Positions 19,211-28,145 of a stretch of DNA of 64,000 nt are shown here, in pieces. The stretch is from Antonospora locustae. Taxonomy: Eukaryota; Microsporidia. Every line of letters starts with the position of its first letter. Positions within the stretch are counted from its first letter, which is position 1. The stretch is taken from assembly GCA_007674295.1 (NCBI GenBank), contig CM017449.1, positions 124,001 through 188,000 of the forward strand. The letters run 5' to 3'. The notes under the pieces were generated by a model. That model had not been told where the DNA came from, did no database searches, and saw only the letters and a list, made by a program, of their open reading frames with translations. A program made the position numbers and the translations under genes.

Positions 19211-19323
19211 ACCCCTGCAGTTTGCTGCGCTATTAGTTTGGAACAACACTGAGAAGATTAGCATGGCCCCTGCGCAAGGACGGCATCTTTCTTTGAGAGG
19301 TGTGCTGGGCTCGCCCAGCTTTT
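19211..19323 (+). ncRNA. U6 spliceosomal snRNA
   Basis: The core reads GAGAAGATTAGCATGG followed by CCCCTGCGCAAGGA, identical over that span to human U6, and includes the AGC catalytic triad. Upstream lies a GCAG-TTTG-CTGC 5' stem-loop and TTGGAAC, as in human U6. Downstream, GCTGGG-CTCG-CCCAGC forms a strong hairpin directly followed by TTTT at 19320-19323, a Pol III terminator. The ACAGAGA box reads ACTGAGA, and the ISL base aligned with the bulged U reads C. It sits in the 280-nt gap between TRA1 and ULP1. The exact 5' end is inferred from the stem-loop. Confidence 0.9.
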
Positions 19324-19358
19324 GTGCTAACATTCTTTTTTACTTCGTAACGCAACCA

Positions 19359-20291
19359 CTATGCACAGAGCTCTGTGGCATAAAGAATCTTTCCGATGCA
19401 TATCTCGTGCACCATCATCGCCCTGTACAACAAGACATAGTCTTGGTGGAAGCAGTATCCGCTGCCATCCAGCCTTCTCTTCGCGTACATGCATACAAAA
19501 ACTCCGCAGTCTCCTCCACTCTTCTGCAACGTTATGTCGTGCATGACGCTGATTTCGACGCAGAACTTCTTTCTGTAGTATCTGAAGTGTTCTCTTGCGA
19601 AAAACGCAACAATCTTGCATGCAACGGTGCTCTGATAACTGCCGAGACTGTCAAAGTATTCAAGCCTCTTGTTGAGTACATCAAGACACACAAAGACCCA
19701 ATGGCTTGAAAGGTGCACGGGTATGAACACCAGATCATACTCAAAAAGATTGATATGTTCCACCCAGTGCTTTACGCGACCATATCCTTTCTCTAGTCCT
19801 GTGTAAAAGTAGGTTGAGAGTACATACATTCTTCTGCTGACTCTTTCAGAGTATTCCTGCAACATCTCAAAATACATGTTCATTATCTTATCGTTCAGCC
19901 ACCTGTTAGCCTTGAGAAGGCGTATATCTCTGTGCTCGATCTCTATTCCGTACTTGTGAGTCACAAATGGCAGTCTGAATGCATCTCTCACGTACTTGAC
20001 CAGGCTCTCCACAGTGTTGAACGGCTTGCGTCTCAGCTTCATGCATAGAAGCCTACCAAGCAAATGCTCTGAAACTTTCAAAAACACGTGTTTTGCTGCA
20101 AGCTGAAGCTCCCTGCAGTCCTGAAGATGTGTGTCTTGGACACACTCTGCAGAAAGAGTCTCCATGCTGGCTGTAAATTCCCGAAGATGGACTGACACAA
20201 GCCTACCCTTGGACGAGATGGGCGGGTCTTGTTGTGCTTGGGAAGCGTCTGGCCTGCACGGGTCTCTGCCGTTGGGGTTGCTGCCGTGCAT
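19359..20291 (-). CDS. ULP1: SUMO protease (Ulp1/SENP, C48 family)
   Basis: The protein has 310 residues. The C-terminal 200 form the C48 peptidase domain: RWLNDKIMNMYFEML (substrate cleft), VFIPVHLSSHWVFVCLD with the catalytic His, LEYFDSLGSY with the Asp, and LQKSGGDCGVFVCMYAK with the oxyanion Gln and nucleophile Cys. It processes SUMO precursors and removes SUMO from targets, usually near the nuclear envelope. The ATG at 20291 has CCC 5-8 nt upstream. It is divergent from Rab GDI with a 93-nt gap. Confidence 0.9.
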   Translation of the reverse strand: MHGSNPNGRDPCRPDASQAQQDPPISSKGRLVSVHLREFTASMETLSAECVQDTHLQDCRELQLAAKHVFLKVSEHLLGRLLCMKLRRKPFNTVESLVKYVRDAFRLPFVTHKYGIEIEHRDIRLLKANRWLNDKIMNMYFEMLQEYSERVSRRMYVLSTYFYTGLEKGYGRVKHWVEHINLFEYDLVFIPVHLSSHWVFVCLDVLNKRLEYFDSLGSYQSTVACKIVAFFAREHFRYYRKKFCVEISVMHDITLQKSGGDCGVFVCMYAKRRLDGSGYCFHQDYVLLYRAMMVHEICIGKILYATELCA

Positions 20292-20384
20292 AAGGGCTGT
20301 GCAGCAGACCCACACGTGGCATGGGCAGCCAGACACAGAGTCTCTGACGTTGAGGATTAAAAATACATAAACACAAAGGGTCGG

Positions 20385-21734
20385 ATGGAAGAGAAGTATG
20401 ACTTTGTGGTGCTTGGTACCGGCATGGCAGAATGTGCTCTGAGTTGGGCACATTCAAGCAAAGGGAGAAAGGTGCTGCAGATTGACAGGCACGCTGCATA
20501 CGGTTCTGACATGCGGACACTACGGTACAGCGAGCTAGAGCATTCAGCAGGCAGTGGCAAGCCTGATGTTGAGTTGATGGGCCTAGACCGATTCTTCTGC
20601 ATAGACATAACTCCAAAGCTCATGCTTGCAGATGGAAAGGTCAGAGAGCTGCTCGAGAGACTGGGCATTTTTGAAGTGGTTGACTTTGTTGCAGTACCAG
20701 GCTCATTTATATATAAGCATGGGAAGGTGTACACAGTACCTTCGTGCGAAAGAGACGCTATCAAAAGTGGCGTTATTGGTATTCTGCAGAAGCCACGCGT
20801 CGTCAACTTCTTCTGGGATGTGAAAAAGTATTGCAGAATGAGCAAAGACGAACGAGAGAAAGTAAATGTGCCTGGGACTATGCGGGAGTATTTCTGCAAA
20901 CATGGCCTCGGCAGAGATGCACAGGAATTCATTGGCCATGCTGTGGCACTAAATCTGGACGACAGCTACCTAGACAAGGCACCACACGAAACTCTTGAGA
21001 ACATTCATCTGTTTGCCCGGTCTCTCCTTGCACTGGAGGGCAGCTCCCGCTCCCCCTACATATACCCTCTCTACGGGATATCAGAGATATCACAGGCGTT
21101 TTCGAGAAAGGCTGCAATTAACGGTGCTGTGTTCAGGCTGAACACACCTGTTCTTGACATAGAGAGAGATGGAGAAGAGTTTGTTGTGTGGATACACGAC
21201 CCTATAGAGAACAGAAGAGTCACCGTGAGAACGAAGTGTCTACTTGGAGAGCCATCATACTTTATTGAGAACGTAAGAGCTGTCTGCAGAGTGATTCGCT
21301 GCATATGCATTGTCAAAGGAGACATCGAGCTTATCAAAGGCACACCTTCTGCACAGATAATCTTTCTAGCCAGCGAGCTCAAGCGTAGAAACGACATCTT
21401 CTTACTCGTGCTTGGTGAGCGGGAGTGCTCTGCACCTCGAGGATTCAAGATTGCAACGATCAGCACTGTCCTGGAAGGAGAGGACCCTGTTGAGGAGACT
21501 AAGTTTGTTATGGAAAGACTAGGAAACGTTGTAAAAGTATTCACGACAGTACGGCACATCTACGAGCCGGATTCATGTCCCAAGAATGCATTCATCTCAA
21601 AAACAATCGACCAGTCTACACACTTTGAGTCTCTATATGCAGACATTATAAGGCTTGCAAGAGAGACCGGTGTGGAGGATGTTTTTTTGCAGACACCGCA
21701 TGGAGCCTGTACTGGACCTACACATAAAGAGTAA
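20385..21734 (+). CDS. GDI1: Rab GDP dissociation inhibitor
   Basis: The protein has 449 residues, normal for GDI. It starts YDFVVLGTGMAECALSWA, the FAD-like GTGxxE fold of the GDI/REP family. It continues with the conserved region YGSDMRTLRYSEL, the membrane-recycling loop MREYFCKHGLGRDAQEFIGHA and the PYIYPLYGISEISQAFSR motif. GDI extracts GDP-bound Rab GTPases from membranes and recycles them. GGG precedes the ATG by a few bases. Its stop overlaps an AATAAA (21734-21739). It is convergent with uL4, 19 nt apart. Confidence 0.93.
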   Translation: MEEKYDFVVLGTGMAECALSWAHSSKGRKVLQIDRHAAYGSDMRTLRYSELEHSAGSGKPDVELMGLDRFFCIDITPKLMLADGKVRELLERLGIFEVVDFVAVPGSFIYKHGKVYTVPSCERDAIKSGVIGILQKPRVVNFFWDVKKYCRMSKDEREKVNVPGTMREYFCKHGLGRDAQEFIGHAVALNLDDSYLDKAPHETLENIHLFARSLLALEGSSRSPYIYPLYGISEISQAFSRKAAINGAVFRLNTPVLDIERDGEEFVVWIHDPIENRRVTVRTKCLLGEPSYFIENVRAVCRVIRCICIVKGDIELIKGTPSAQIIFLASELKRRNDIFLLVLGERECSAPRGFKIATISTVLEGEDPVEETKFVMERLGNVVKVFTTVRHIYEPDSCPKNAFISKTIDQSTHFESLYADIIRLARETGVEDVFLQTPHGACTGPTHKE

Positions 21735-21753
21735 ATAAAGCAACGACCATGCT

Positions 21754-22746
21754 TTAATTGCTTTCCATAAGATTCAGATAGGGATTCAGTGACTCGATTG
21801 TTTCAGGTTTTCTGCTTGTCTTTTCATACTTTATAAGGTTAGGAACATCTAGAAATGCCTGTATCTCATCAGAAAAGAAAAGGGACTCGACGTCGTCCTT
21901 TGATACCACATTTGTGGGCAGAAAATATCCACTTGTAAGCGGAGCCTCTTTGCCGTATTGGCCGTATATCTCATTCAGCTTCTCGAACGCACCCAGTGTC
22001 CACATTACAAGCCTTCCGAGATGACTACCTGGACATAGATCAAGCAGGCTCAGCGAGTCCACGCATGCCAAGTCAACACCAGCAATATTTCTGAATGCCT
22101 TTTGTATATCACTCTGGTTGTCGTAGATGATCAGAAGACCCTTCTTCATTACATACCTCCTATTCCTCATTTTTCCTTTTCCAGCCCTGATGCACTTGCT
22201 TTCTTTCACCCTCGCCAGTTCTTCTGCAAGACCAAAGCGCTTCAGCATCTCAAATGCCTCTTTGGTGCTCTTGATCTCTTTGATGCTGTTTGACACTACT
22301 AGCGGAATCATCTTGACACCTGCTATTCTGTGGCCTCTGCTCTCTACGAGTGGTGGTATTGCTGTTGCTGCTAGCGCCATTGCTTCTGCATGGCGTTTTG
22401 CATTCAGGTTGAATTTTCTTTGCCACCTTCGAATCACTTTTGTTGGATGTGCAAGGCGCCCCTTTCTACAGAAATTGGCAAACGCGCCCTGTCCTGACCG
22501 CGTAGTTCCGCTGCCCGACACGCGCGGTACACGAGCCATTGCCCTTCCTGTTCCCCAACTGTGCGCTGAGTGTTGCATTCCTGCGTTTGGAGACACTGCA
22601 TAAGGCTGCCGATTGTCCATTCGCACGCACCGGAACGCGTCCTCAACGAGGTCTTTCCTGATAGGCACCCGCAGTACATCAGGCATCTCAAGCTGCTTTT
22701 CCACCGTTTCTCCGTCGATTCCGTAGCAGTTTACAGTGTCCCTCAT
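21754..22746 (-). CDS. RPL4: 60S ribosomal protein uL4
   Basis: The protein has 330 residues. The conserved loop entering the ribosomal exit tunnel is clear (RQPYAVSPNAGMQHSAHSWGTGRAMARVPRV), followed by GAFANFCRKGRLAHPTKVIRRW and the globular domain with RIAGVKMIPLVV. The usual long basic C-terminal extension is shortened. The ATG at 22746 is preceded by AAAAGGGGGTG, an example of the GGG form of the start signal. It lies downstream of SRP68 on the same strand with a 41-nt gap. Confidence 0.93.
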   Translation of the reverse strand: MRDTVNCYGIDGETVEKQLEMPDVLRVPIRKDLVEDAFRCVRMDNRQPYAVSPNAGMQHSAHSWGTGRAMARVPRVSGSGTTRSGQGAFANFCRKGRLAHPTKVIRRWQRKFNLNAKRHAEAMALAATAIPPLVESRGHRIAGVKMIPLVVSNSIKEIKSTKEAFEMLKRFGLAEELARVKESKCIRAGKGKMRNRRYVMKKGLLIIYDNQSDIQKAFRNIAGVDLACVDSLSLLDLCPGSHLGRLVMWTLGAFEKLNEIYGQYGKEAPLTSGYFLPTNVVSKDDVESLFFSDEIQAFLDVPNLIKYEKTSRKPETIESLNPYLNLMESN

Positions 22747-22787
22747 CACCCCCTTTTGTAAAAAATTTTTAATATCAGCAGAGACAG

Positions 22788-23894
22788 CTATTTCCTAGAA
22801 TACAAAGAGGAAAGTTTTGAGACAAGTCCAGATATACGGCTTCCGCCGTGCTTTTTTCCTGAGTACCCAATAAAGTCGTACGCAAGATCGTAGAACACGG
22901 GGAAAAATGGGATTCTTGCAGACACACCTTCTTGGACAGAAACCAGTTTCTCCAGCTCGCCCAAGAGTCTTTCTCTCACTGCAGCAGTATCAAGTTTTGC
23001 AGTGCGTCTGATTGTATCGACAAAGCCCTCAACCTCTCTGAATGTATCAGGCACACGGAAGTTTTCGATCAATCGAGTCCCGCTCACATCGCCTCTGCTT
23101 CTTAGGACAATCGCTTCAAGAAAGTTGAATATTTCTTCAGCGTCTCGCTCAAGACTAGCAGCAAAGTCTGACTTTACGTAGTTTTTGCCTATAAAAATAT
23201 TGAACTTTCTGATTTCATCCAGAAAAGCCCTGCTCTTTGCATGAAGACACCGATGTCTGCCAAAGTCTTTCTCCATCAGCCGCAGAAGTTTTCTTTTTGA
23301 GATCTCTACACGAAGTATCTTGGATTTGAGAAGTGACTCGAAGTTGTCTTCTTCAAGTGTACCAGCGTCGCAGCTGAAGAATGCACGTGCCTCATCCTCG
23401 TCGCTGAAATGCAGTTCTATGTCATGCCACCATCTTGCTATTCTTCTTGGCCTTTCAAGTTCTGTGACCCCACTCTGCGAACACCGATCCAGCATTTCGT
23501 CAATCTCATTGCGTATCTCATGACAGCACAAAAACGCCTGTCTGGCCTTGAGGAGAAATGCTGCAGCTTCCATATGTTTGTTTTGCTGTATGCACTCAAC
23601 TCCTCTATAATAGAGACTAAACGTTCCAGCAATAGCGGGTACACGCTTCTCGGCTGCGTCGCAGGCTCTCTGTGCCTTACGTATCTGCTTTCTTGCATCC
23701 TTTTGTTTCCTTGCAAGGAAATGCTTTGCAATGTAGTTTTCGGACAAATATATCATAAACAGCGGAGACTCCACACCATCCTTCTTTCGCACACCTCTTG
23801 CCATTTTTCGTGTATGGCGTCCATACCTTGCATGATCGTTTGTATAGTATCCATGGTTTCTGCGTGATTCACAAACTACCTTGAAAATGTTCAT
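22788..23894 (-). CDS. SRP68: signal recognition particle subunit SRP68
   Basis: The protein has 368 residues, shorter than human SRP68 (about 627). The N-terminal RNA-binding part is recognisable: ESRRNHGYYTNDHARYGRH followed by RKMARGVRKK, matching the SRP68 pattern HGLRxxDYxRYRxYCxRRLRRLRK. The C-terminus keeps FFPVFYDLAYDFIGY, matching the family's KPxLFDxAxNxI stretch. SRP68 binds SRP RNA with SRP72 and supports ER targeting. The ATG at 23894 has GGGGC directly upstream. It begins 35 nt after the SMP-domain gene ends. Confidence 0.82.
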   Translation of the reverse strand: MNIFKVVCESRRNHGYYTNDHARYGRHTRKMARGVRKKDGVESPLFMIYLSENYIAKHFLARKQKDARKQIRKAQRACDAAEKRVPAIAGTFSLYYRGVECIQQNKHMEAAAFLLKARQAFLCCHEIRNEIDEMLDRCSQSGVTELERPRRIARWWHDIELHFSDEDEARAFFSCDAGTLEEDNFESLLKSKILRVEISKRKLLRLMEKDFGRHRCLHAKSRAFLDEIRKFNIFIGKNYVKSDFAASLERDAEEIFNFLEAIVLRSRGDVSGTRLIENFRVPDTFREVEGFVDTIRRTAKLDTAAVRERLLGELEKLVSVQEGVSARIPFFPVFYDLAYDFIGYSGKKHGGSRISGLVSKLSSLYSRK

Positions 23895-23929
23895 GCCCCT
23901 ACTGTACTTGCTTTTAATATGCTTGTTTT

Positions 23930-26557
23930 TTATGGCAGTTTGGCTATGCCAAGATATAGAGGAAAAGCGGCCGGCACACGGCCAGTGTTTACAAATGTAA
24001 ATGTACGTTTGGCAATCGTAGAAGGCACAATCCCCGAGTTCACAAGCGACACTGTTTCTCCGTTGCTTTTCAGCTCCATAGTGATCTGTGTGCACGCAGG
24101 AACACGCCAGAACAGGTGGCTTTGCTCGCAGCCAGGTACTGACACATGCACTGTCTTCTTAGGGCCCAAAACAACCTCACAATCAACTAGCTCATCCTTG
24201 TGGAACTTCTCTGGCAGATGGTGGAGCCTCAGCATGCTGCGCTGCATGCTGTAGAGCTTCGAGCTCAGTGCAATTGTGATTTTATCTCCATCCTCAGTGG
24301 AAAACACAAACCTGCAGATTCTTCCTGAAGCAATAGGCATCTTCCTAAGAAGATAGTTCTGCCTTGTGTTCAGCGTGGCAGACAGCACCGACAGTGCCCC
24401 TGAATCGGCTGTGATCTCAAAATACATAGCACCCTTTGTACATGTGATTGTCCTATCGTGTAAACCTCTCCACCACAACTCTTCACAGGGCCTCGTGCTG
24501 ACAAGACTGCGTACCTCGTTGTACCTCTGAAGAAGGTTCAGATGATTCAGAAAGCCAAGAACACACATTTGCGAGGGTGGCTCCATCGAAAATATCCTGA
24601 TACGTACTGTGTTCTTGTTGCGCTCTTCTACGCAGAAGCACTGGAGAATGTCATTGCTATCTATGCCCGTGTCTACAATAAGGGAGTCTCCAACGAGTGT
24701 GTGAGCAACCAGATCACTGCCACCCTGGTCAGTCACAAGAGACGTGTAGGAAGTGTCACTCGTTCTGCTTATGCCTATAACATCTGGGTTCAGCCTTAGA
24801 AGCTGGAATCGACAGACGTCATCTCTCAGTATGGCCATCACCTCAGCCTTTCCTATTGTCATATCCACTTCCTTCACGTGCAGCTTGTCTGCTGAAGAGC
24901 AAAGGTATGCTTCACACTCAGTAAAAATTCTTTTTACATCATCAGGAGACATCTCCATGCAAGCATCTGCACCAGTACGGTGGCCAATGGAAAACCGAGT
25001 GTTCCTTCTAGTTCGGCGCGAGAAGGAGAGAATGTTGTAGAGCTTTTCTGAGCCCAGAGAACGAGGTTGCTCCCCACTAATCTTCTTTATCAGTTCAAGT
25101 ACTCTGTTGTCGCTGAACACCAGATCTTTTCTCAGACCATACTGGTATATGTAGAACACACTATCCCTTATCTGGAAAAGCACAAATTCAGGAAAGCCAG
25201 GGTCGCTCGATTGAAAAATAACGAAATCGTCGCCTTTTATTCGAAGAAACTGGTATTGTTCTTCCGAAAAATATATCAGCACAAGAGAAATGTGGGTGTC
25301 GATTTTCTTCACAGATTTGAGGCCAACCAATCCTCCAAGCACACCCTCAAATACTGTCCAGTCATAGAAGCCAGCAAGCAATGAAGACTCATTAGCATTC
25401 AGACCAGAAAACATTTTACCTATGGCTGTGTTTCCTGCATCGGGTATTTCTTCTGGTGTTGGAAACTCGTATCGAAAAATCCTGTCCTTTCCGTTCACTA
25501 GATACTGTATTCGCCGTTTCTGATATCTGAACGACCTCTTCATAATCTTGTAGTCCATAGATGTGTACAAAAGTATTTTGTGTCTAATATTTTTTGCAAC
25601 CTCACTGCAGTTCTGGAGCGTCACCTTTTCGATCTTGTGCTCAATGTCTCTGAAAGACGGACATACCAAGGGCAAGTAGAACGAATTCCACGAAGGATAC
25701 TGCACTGCACTTGAGAGTCCATACACAAACATCTTTCTGAAGTATTTGACAAAAAACCCTCTAAGGGACTCGCTTTTCCCATCACCGAGAGGCGCTATAG
25801 ATACCTCGAAGTTAGGATTTGTTACAAATGTTGCCTCAAAACGTGTCTGGTACGCTCTTGCAGGAATGCGAAAAAGAACCTTTCCGTCGAACCTCTCCAT
25901 CACAATGCATAGCTTATAGACGATTCCTCCTGGAACCTCGATCTCAGTCTGCACAACAATGCGCCCGCTGAAGCGCATGTCTGCAAGAAGCAGACAATGA
26001 CGAAATATTCTGTTGTATACCTGCTGCGCTTCGCTCCTGTGAACATTTGAAGGGCCCTCTACGCCATCTCCTCGACGCTGCAGCGTCTCCATATTGTCTT
26101 CTTTCCCATAGTCGTCATCTGCTTCTTCTCTGACATTGTATTGCACTAGAACTTCATCCAGGTCGCTCTCATCCAGGATTCTCATGCTCCTGGTTACTGG
26201 AAATTCGTTTCCAAAGTCGATGTTAATAATCTCTACACGCCTTACTAATCTATACTGGAGAAAGGGCGCTACCTTCTTCATAATCATGCTCTTAATCCGC
26301 TCGTTAAACGCATAAGATCTAACTGCAACAGTGAAGTAACGCTGCACCAAAACGTTGAACCAGTCCAGGTCATTGCATTGGTGCAAGGCAGCCTTGCACA
26401 AATGCATCTGTGTATCTGAAAGTGCGTGTCTTCCGTCCCGCTTTAGGTTGCACCTGTATGGTGCGTTCAGCCGGGATCTCAGCAGAGATATGCAGAAGCT
26501 CCATACAATCGGCTTCAGAAAGATCCCCAACAATATTCCAAAAAGCAGCTCCAACAT
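23930..26557 (-). CDS. SMP-domain membrane lipid-transfer protein
   Basis: The protein has 875 residues. A hydrophobic N-terminal anchor (about 1-28, MLELLFGILLGIFLKPIVWS) is followed from about residue 60 by an SMP domain: NDLDWFNVLVQRYF, VEIINIDFGNEFPVTRSMRIL, then MRFSGRIVVQTEIEVPGG and FDGKVLFRIPARA. SMP domains carry phospholipids in a hydrophobic tunnel at ER contact sites (Mmm1, Nvj2, Tex2, PDZD8). LDWFNVL resembles Mmm1, but the roughly 500-residue C-terminal part, with no domain I recognise, is unlike Mmm1. The ATG at 26557 has CCCC about 10 nt upstream. It is divergent from CAF1 with a 74-nt gap. Confidence 0.75.
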   Translation of the reverse strand: MLELLFGILLGIFLKPIVWSFCISLLRSRLNAPYRCNLKRDGRHALSDTQMHLCKAALHQCNDLDWFNVLVQRYFTVAVRSYAFNERIKSMIMKKVAPFLQYRLVRRVEIINIDFGNEFPVTRSMRILDESDLDEVLVQYNVREEADDDYGKEDNMETLQRRGDGVEGPSNVHRSEAQQVYNRIFRHCLLLADMRFSGRIVVQTEIEVPGGIVYKLCIVMERFDGKVLFRIPARAYQTRFEATFVTNPNFEVSIAPLGDGKSESLRGFFVKYFRKMFVYGLSSAVQYPSWNSFYLPLVCPSFRDIEHKIEKVTLQNCSEVAKNIRHKILLYTSMDYKIMKRSFRYQKRRIQYLVNGKDRIFRYEFPTPEEIPDAGNTAIGKMFSGLNANESSLLAGFYDWTVFEGVLGGLVGLKSVKKIDTHISLVLIYFSEEQYQFLRIKGDDFVIFQSSDPGFPEFVLFQIRDSVFYIYQYGLRKDLVFSDNRVLELIKKISGEQPRSLGSEKLYNILSFSRRTRRNTRFSIGHRTGADACMEMSPDDVKRIFTECEAYLCSSADKLHVKEVDMTIGKAEVMAILRDDVCRFQLLRLNPDVIGISRTSDTSYTSLVTDQGGSDLVAHTLVGDSLIVDTGIDSNDILQCFCVEERNKNTVRIRIFSMEPPSQMCVLGFLNHLNLLQRYNEVRSLVSTRPCEELWWRGLHDRTITCTKGAMYFEITADSGALSVLSATLNTRQNYLLRKMPIASGRICRFVFSTEDGDKITIALSSKLYSMQRSMLRLHHLPEKFHKDELVDCEVVLGPKKTVHVSVPGCEQSHLFWRVPACTQITMELKSNGETVSLVNSGIVPSTIAKRTFTFVNTGRVPAAFPLYLGIAKLP

Positions 26558-26631
26558 TTGATGGGGTCCTTTTTCTTCCTTGTTGAGAACTAACTAAAGA
26601 CTATGTTCGTCTTGCTGGCAAAAACGCACCC

Positions 26632-27432
26632 ATGAATAATGGAATTGTTGATGTATGGTCAGACAATCTGCTCAGCGCCTTTGACAAAATAAGGCGCATC
26701 GTCACAGAGTATAGCTATATAAGCATGGACACAGAATTTCCTGGAGTTGTTGCAAAGCCAGTCGGCAGCTTTGTCTCACAGGAGGCGCTGAACTACCAAC
26801 AGCTTCAGTGCAACGTGAACATTCTAAAGATCATACAACTTGGACTCACCTTTTCTGACAAAGAGGGAAACATGCCAACACCCTCGACGTGGCAGTTTAA
26901 CTTCTTCTTTGACATAGAGAACGACATGTATGCCGAGGAGTCACTGTGCCTGCTGCTCAACGCTAACCTGGACTTTAAAAAGCACAGGGAAAAGGGTATT
27001 CGAGATGACGACTTCGGAGAGCTGTTGATGACTTCCGGGCTGGTGCTCTGCAGCAACGTAGTCTGGCTGTCATTCCATTCTTTCTATGACTTTGGATACT
27101 TGTTGAAGATTCTCACGGGAAACTCTCTGCCTCGCAACTCTGCTGAGTTCCATGAGGCTCTTGATCTCTTTTTCAGAAACTTTTACGATTTGAAATATCC
27201 ACTTGCAGACACACAGTACTCAAAGAAGGGCTTGCAGGAGATTGCAGAGCTCCTGAACATTCAGCGCATCGGCGTTGCACACCAGGCGGGAAGCGATTCC
27301 CTCCTTACGTCCAAGGTCTTCTTCAGACTTAGAGAGCTAGATTTTGCAGATGTGGTGAGCAGCGACGCACAGAACAAGTTATATGGCATAAGCAGAGGAC
27401 CAATGGCTTGTGACACTGCAGAAGACATGTAG
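26632..27432 (+). CDS. POP2: CCR4-NOT deadenylase subunit CAF1/POP2
   Basis: This 266-residue DEDD-type 3'-5' exonuclease shortens mRNA poly(A) tails. All catalytic acids are visible: Asp33 and Glu35 in SMDTEFPG, Asp153 in FHSFYDFGYLLK, and Asp222 with His217 in GVAHQAGSDSLLT. Length and layout match CNOT7/CNOT8, without the Gln-rich N-terminus of yeast Pop2. CACCC directly precedes the ATG. It is convergent with UBC8 with a 54-nt gap. Confidence 0.94.
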   Translation: MNNGIVDVWSDNLLSAFDKIRRIVTEYSYISMDTEFPGVVAKPVGSFVSQEALNYQQLQCNVNILKIIQLGLTFSDKEGNMPTPSTWQFNFFFDIENDMYAEESLCLLLNANLDFKKHREKGIRDDDFGELLMTSGLVLCSNVVWLSFHSFYDFGYLLKILTGNSLPRNSAEFHEALDLFFRNFYDLKYPLADTQYSKKGLQEIAELLNIQRIGVAHQAGSDSLLTSKVFFRLRELDFADVVSSDAQNKLYGISRGPMACDTAEDM

Positions 27433-27486
27433 TTGCAATTGCTGCATGAAATGTAGAAACACATCGCAGAAGATTTATTAACGAGG

Positions 27487-28002
27487 CTATATCTCAAGAC
27501 TGTCTGAATCAACGCTAGAGGACACTGTCTCGTCGCGGTATGTGTCTGTCTTATGGTCCATGGCATACTCTGCAACGTGGCGTTCAACAACCTCTTCAAA
27601 CTTTTCCTTGCTCTTCAACAGCACGGACGCAGCATCGGGATTCAGTGGATCAGACGCGTTTGGGTATCTCAAAAGAAGAGGAATGAAAGACTGAACTACG
27701 TTTGTGCAGTCGAAAAGTGGCGACCAGTATTGATTCAAAACGTCCAGACACACAGAGCCACTCTTCTCATCTATGTTTGGATGGAAGATCCTAGTCCCAA
27801 AACCAACAGAAGGACTCTTGTAAGGATACTCTGGCGGCAGCCTTATGTATATCTTAAACCTCCCTCTCTTGTAGGGTGTATCTACTGGGCCTGGTATCAC
27901 AATTTCCAACTCATTGTCCCTTTCCTCGCGTATTCTTACATCTATCTTCTCGTTAAACAACTTTATGTACTCTGATCTTAGCCTTGGGTTTGTCCCTATC
28001 AT
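27487..28002 (-). CDS. UBC8: ubiquitin-conjugating enzyme E2, UBC8/UBE2H type
   Basis: The protein has 171 residues. The UBC fold has FHPNID at about 73-78 and the active-site Cys85 in GSVCLDVLNQYWSPLFDCTNV. The WSPLxDxTN and NASDPLNPDAA stretches are characteristic of UBE2H/Ubc8. It ends in an acidic/Ser-rich tail, as in Ubc8, the E2 of the GID/CTLH ligase in yeast. The ATG at 28002 follows AACTAAGG, so the usual CCC run is not clear; upstream in-frame residues (NTNKKLR) lack an ATG nearby. Confidence 0.9.
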   Translation of the reverse strand: MIGTNPRLRSEYIKLFNEKIDVRIREERDNELEIVIPGPVDTPYKRGRFKIYIRLPPEYPYKSPSVGFGTRIFHPNIDEKSGSVCLDVLNQYWSPLFDCTNVVQSFIPLLLRYPNASDPLNPDAASVLLKSKEKFEEVVERHVAEYAMDHKTDTYRDETVSSSVDSDSLEI

Positions 28003-28145
28003 CCTTAGTTTTTTGTTTGTGTTTTTGAGTAGATTTATTGTGTTACAAGTCAACACAAAACACGGTTTTATATTCCATAGGTTTTCTGTTGTCCAATGTC
28101 TGTGCAGTATGCCTATGCAATGCCAACATATAAGTGGTGGTACAC

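Noticed and set aside
19076..19333. 85-codon minus-strand frame starting MLAQKLGEP
   Set aside because: Antisense to the U6 gene and overlapping the TRA1 start; no domain.
19197..19709. 170-codon plus-strand frame
   Set aside because: Crosses the U6 gene and runs antisense through the conserved ULP1 catalytic domain.
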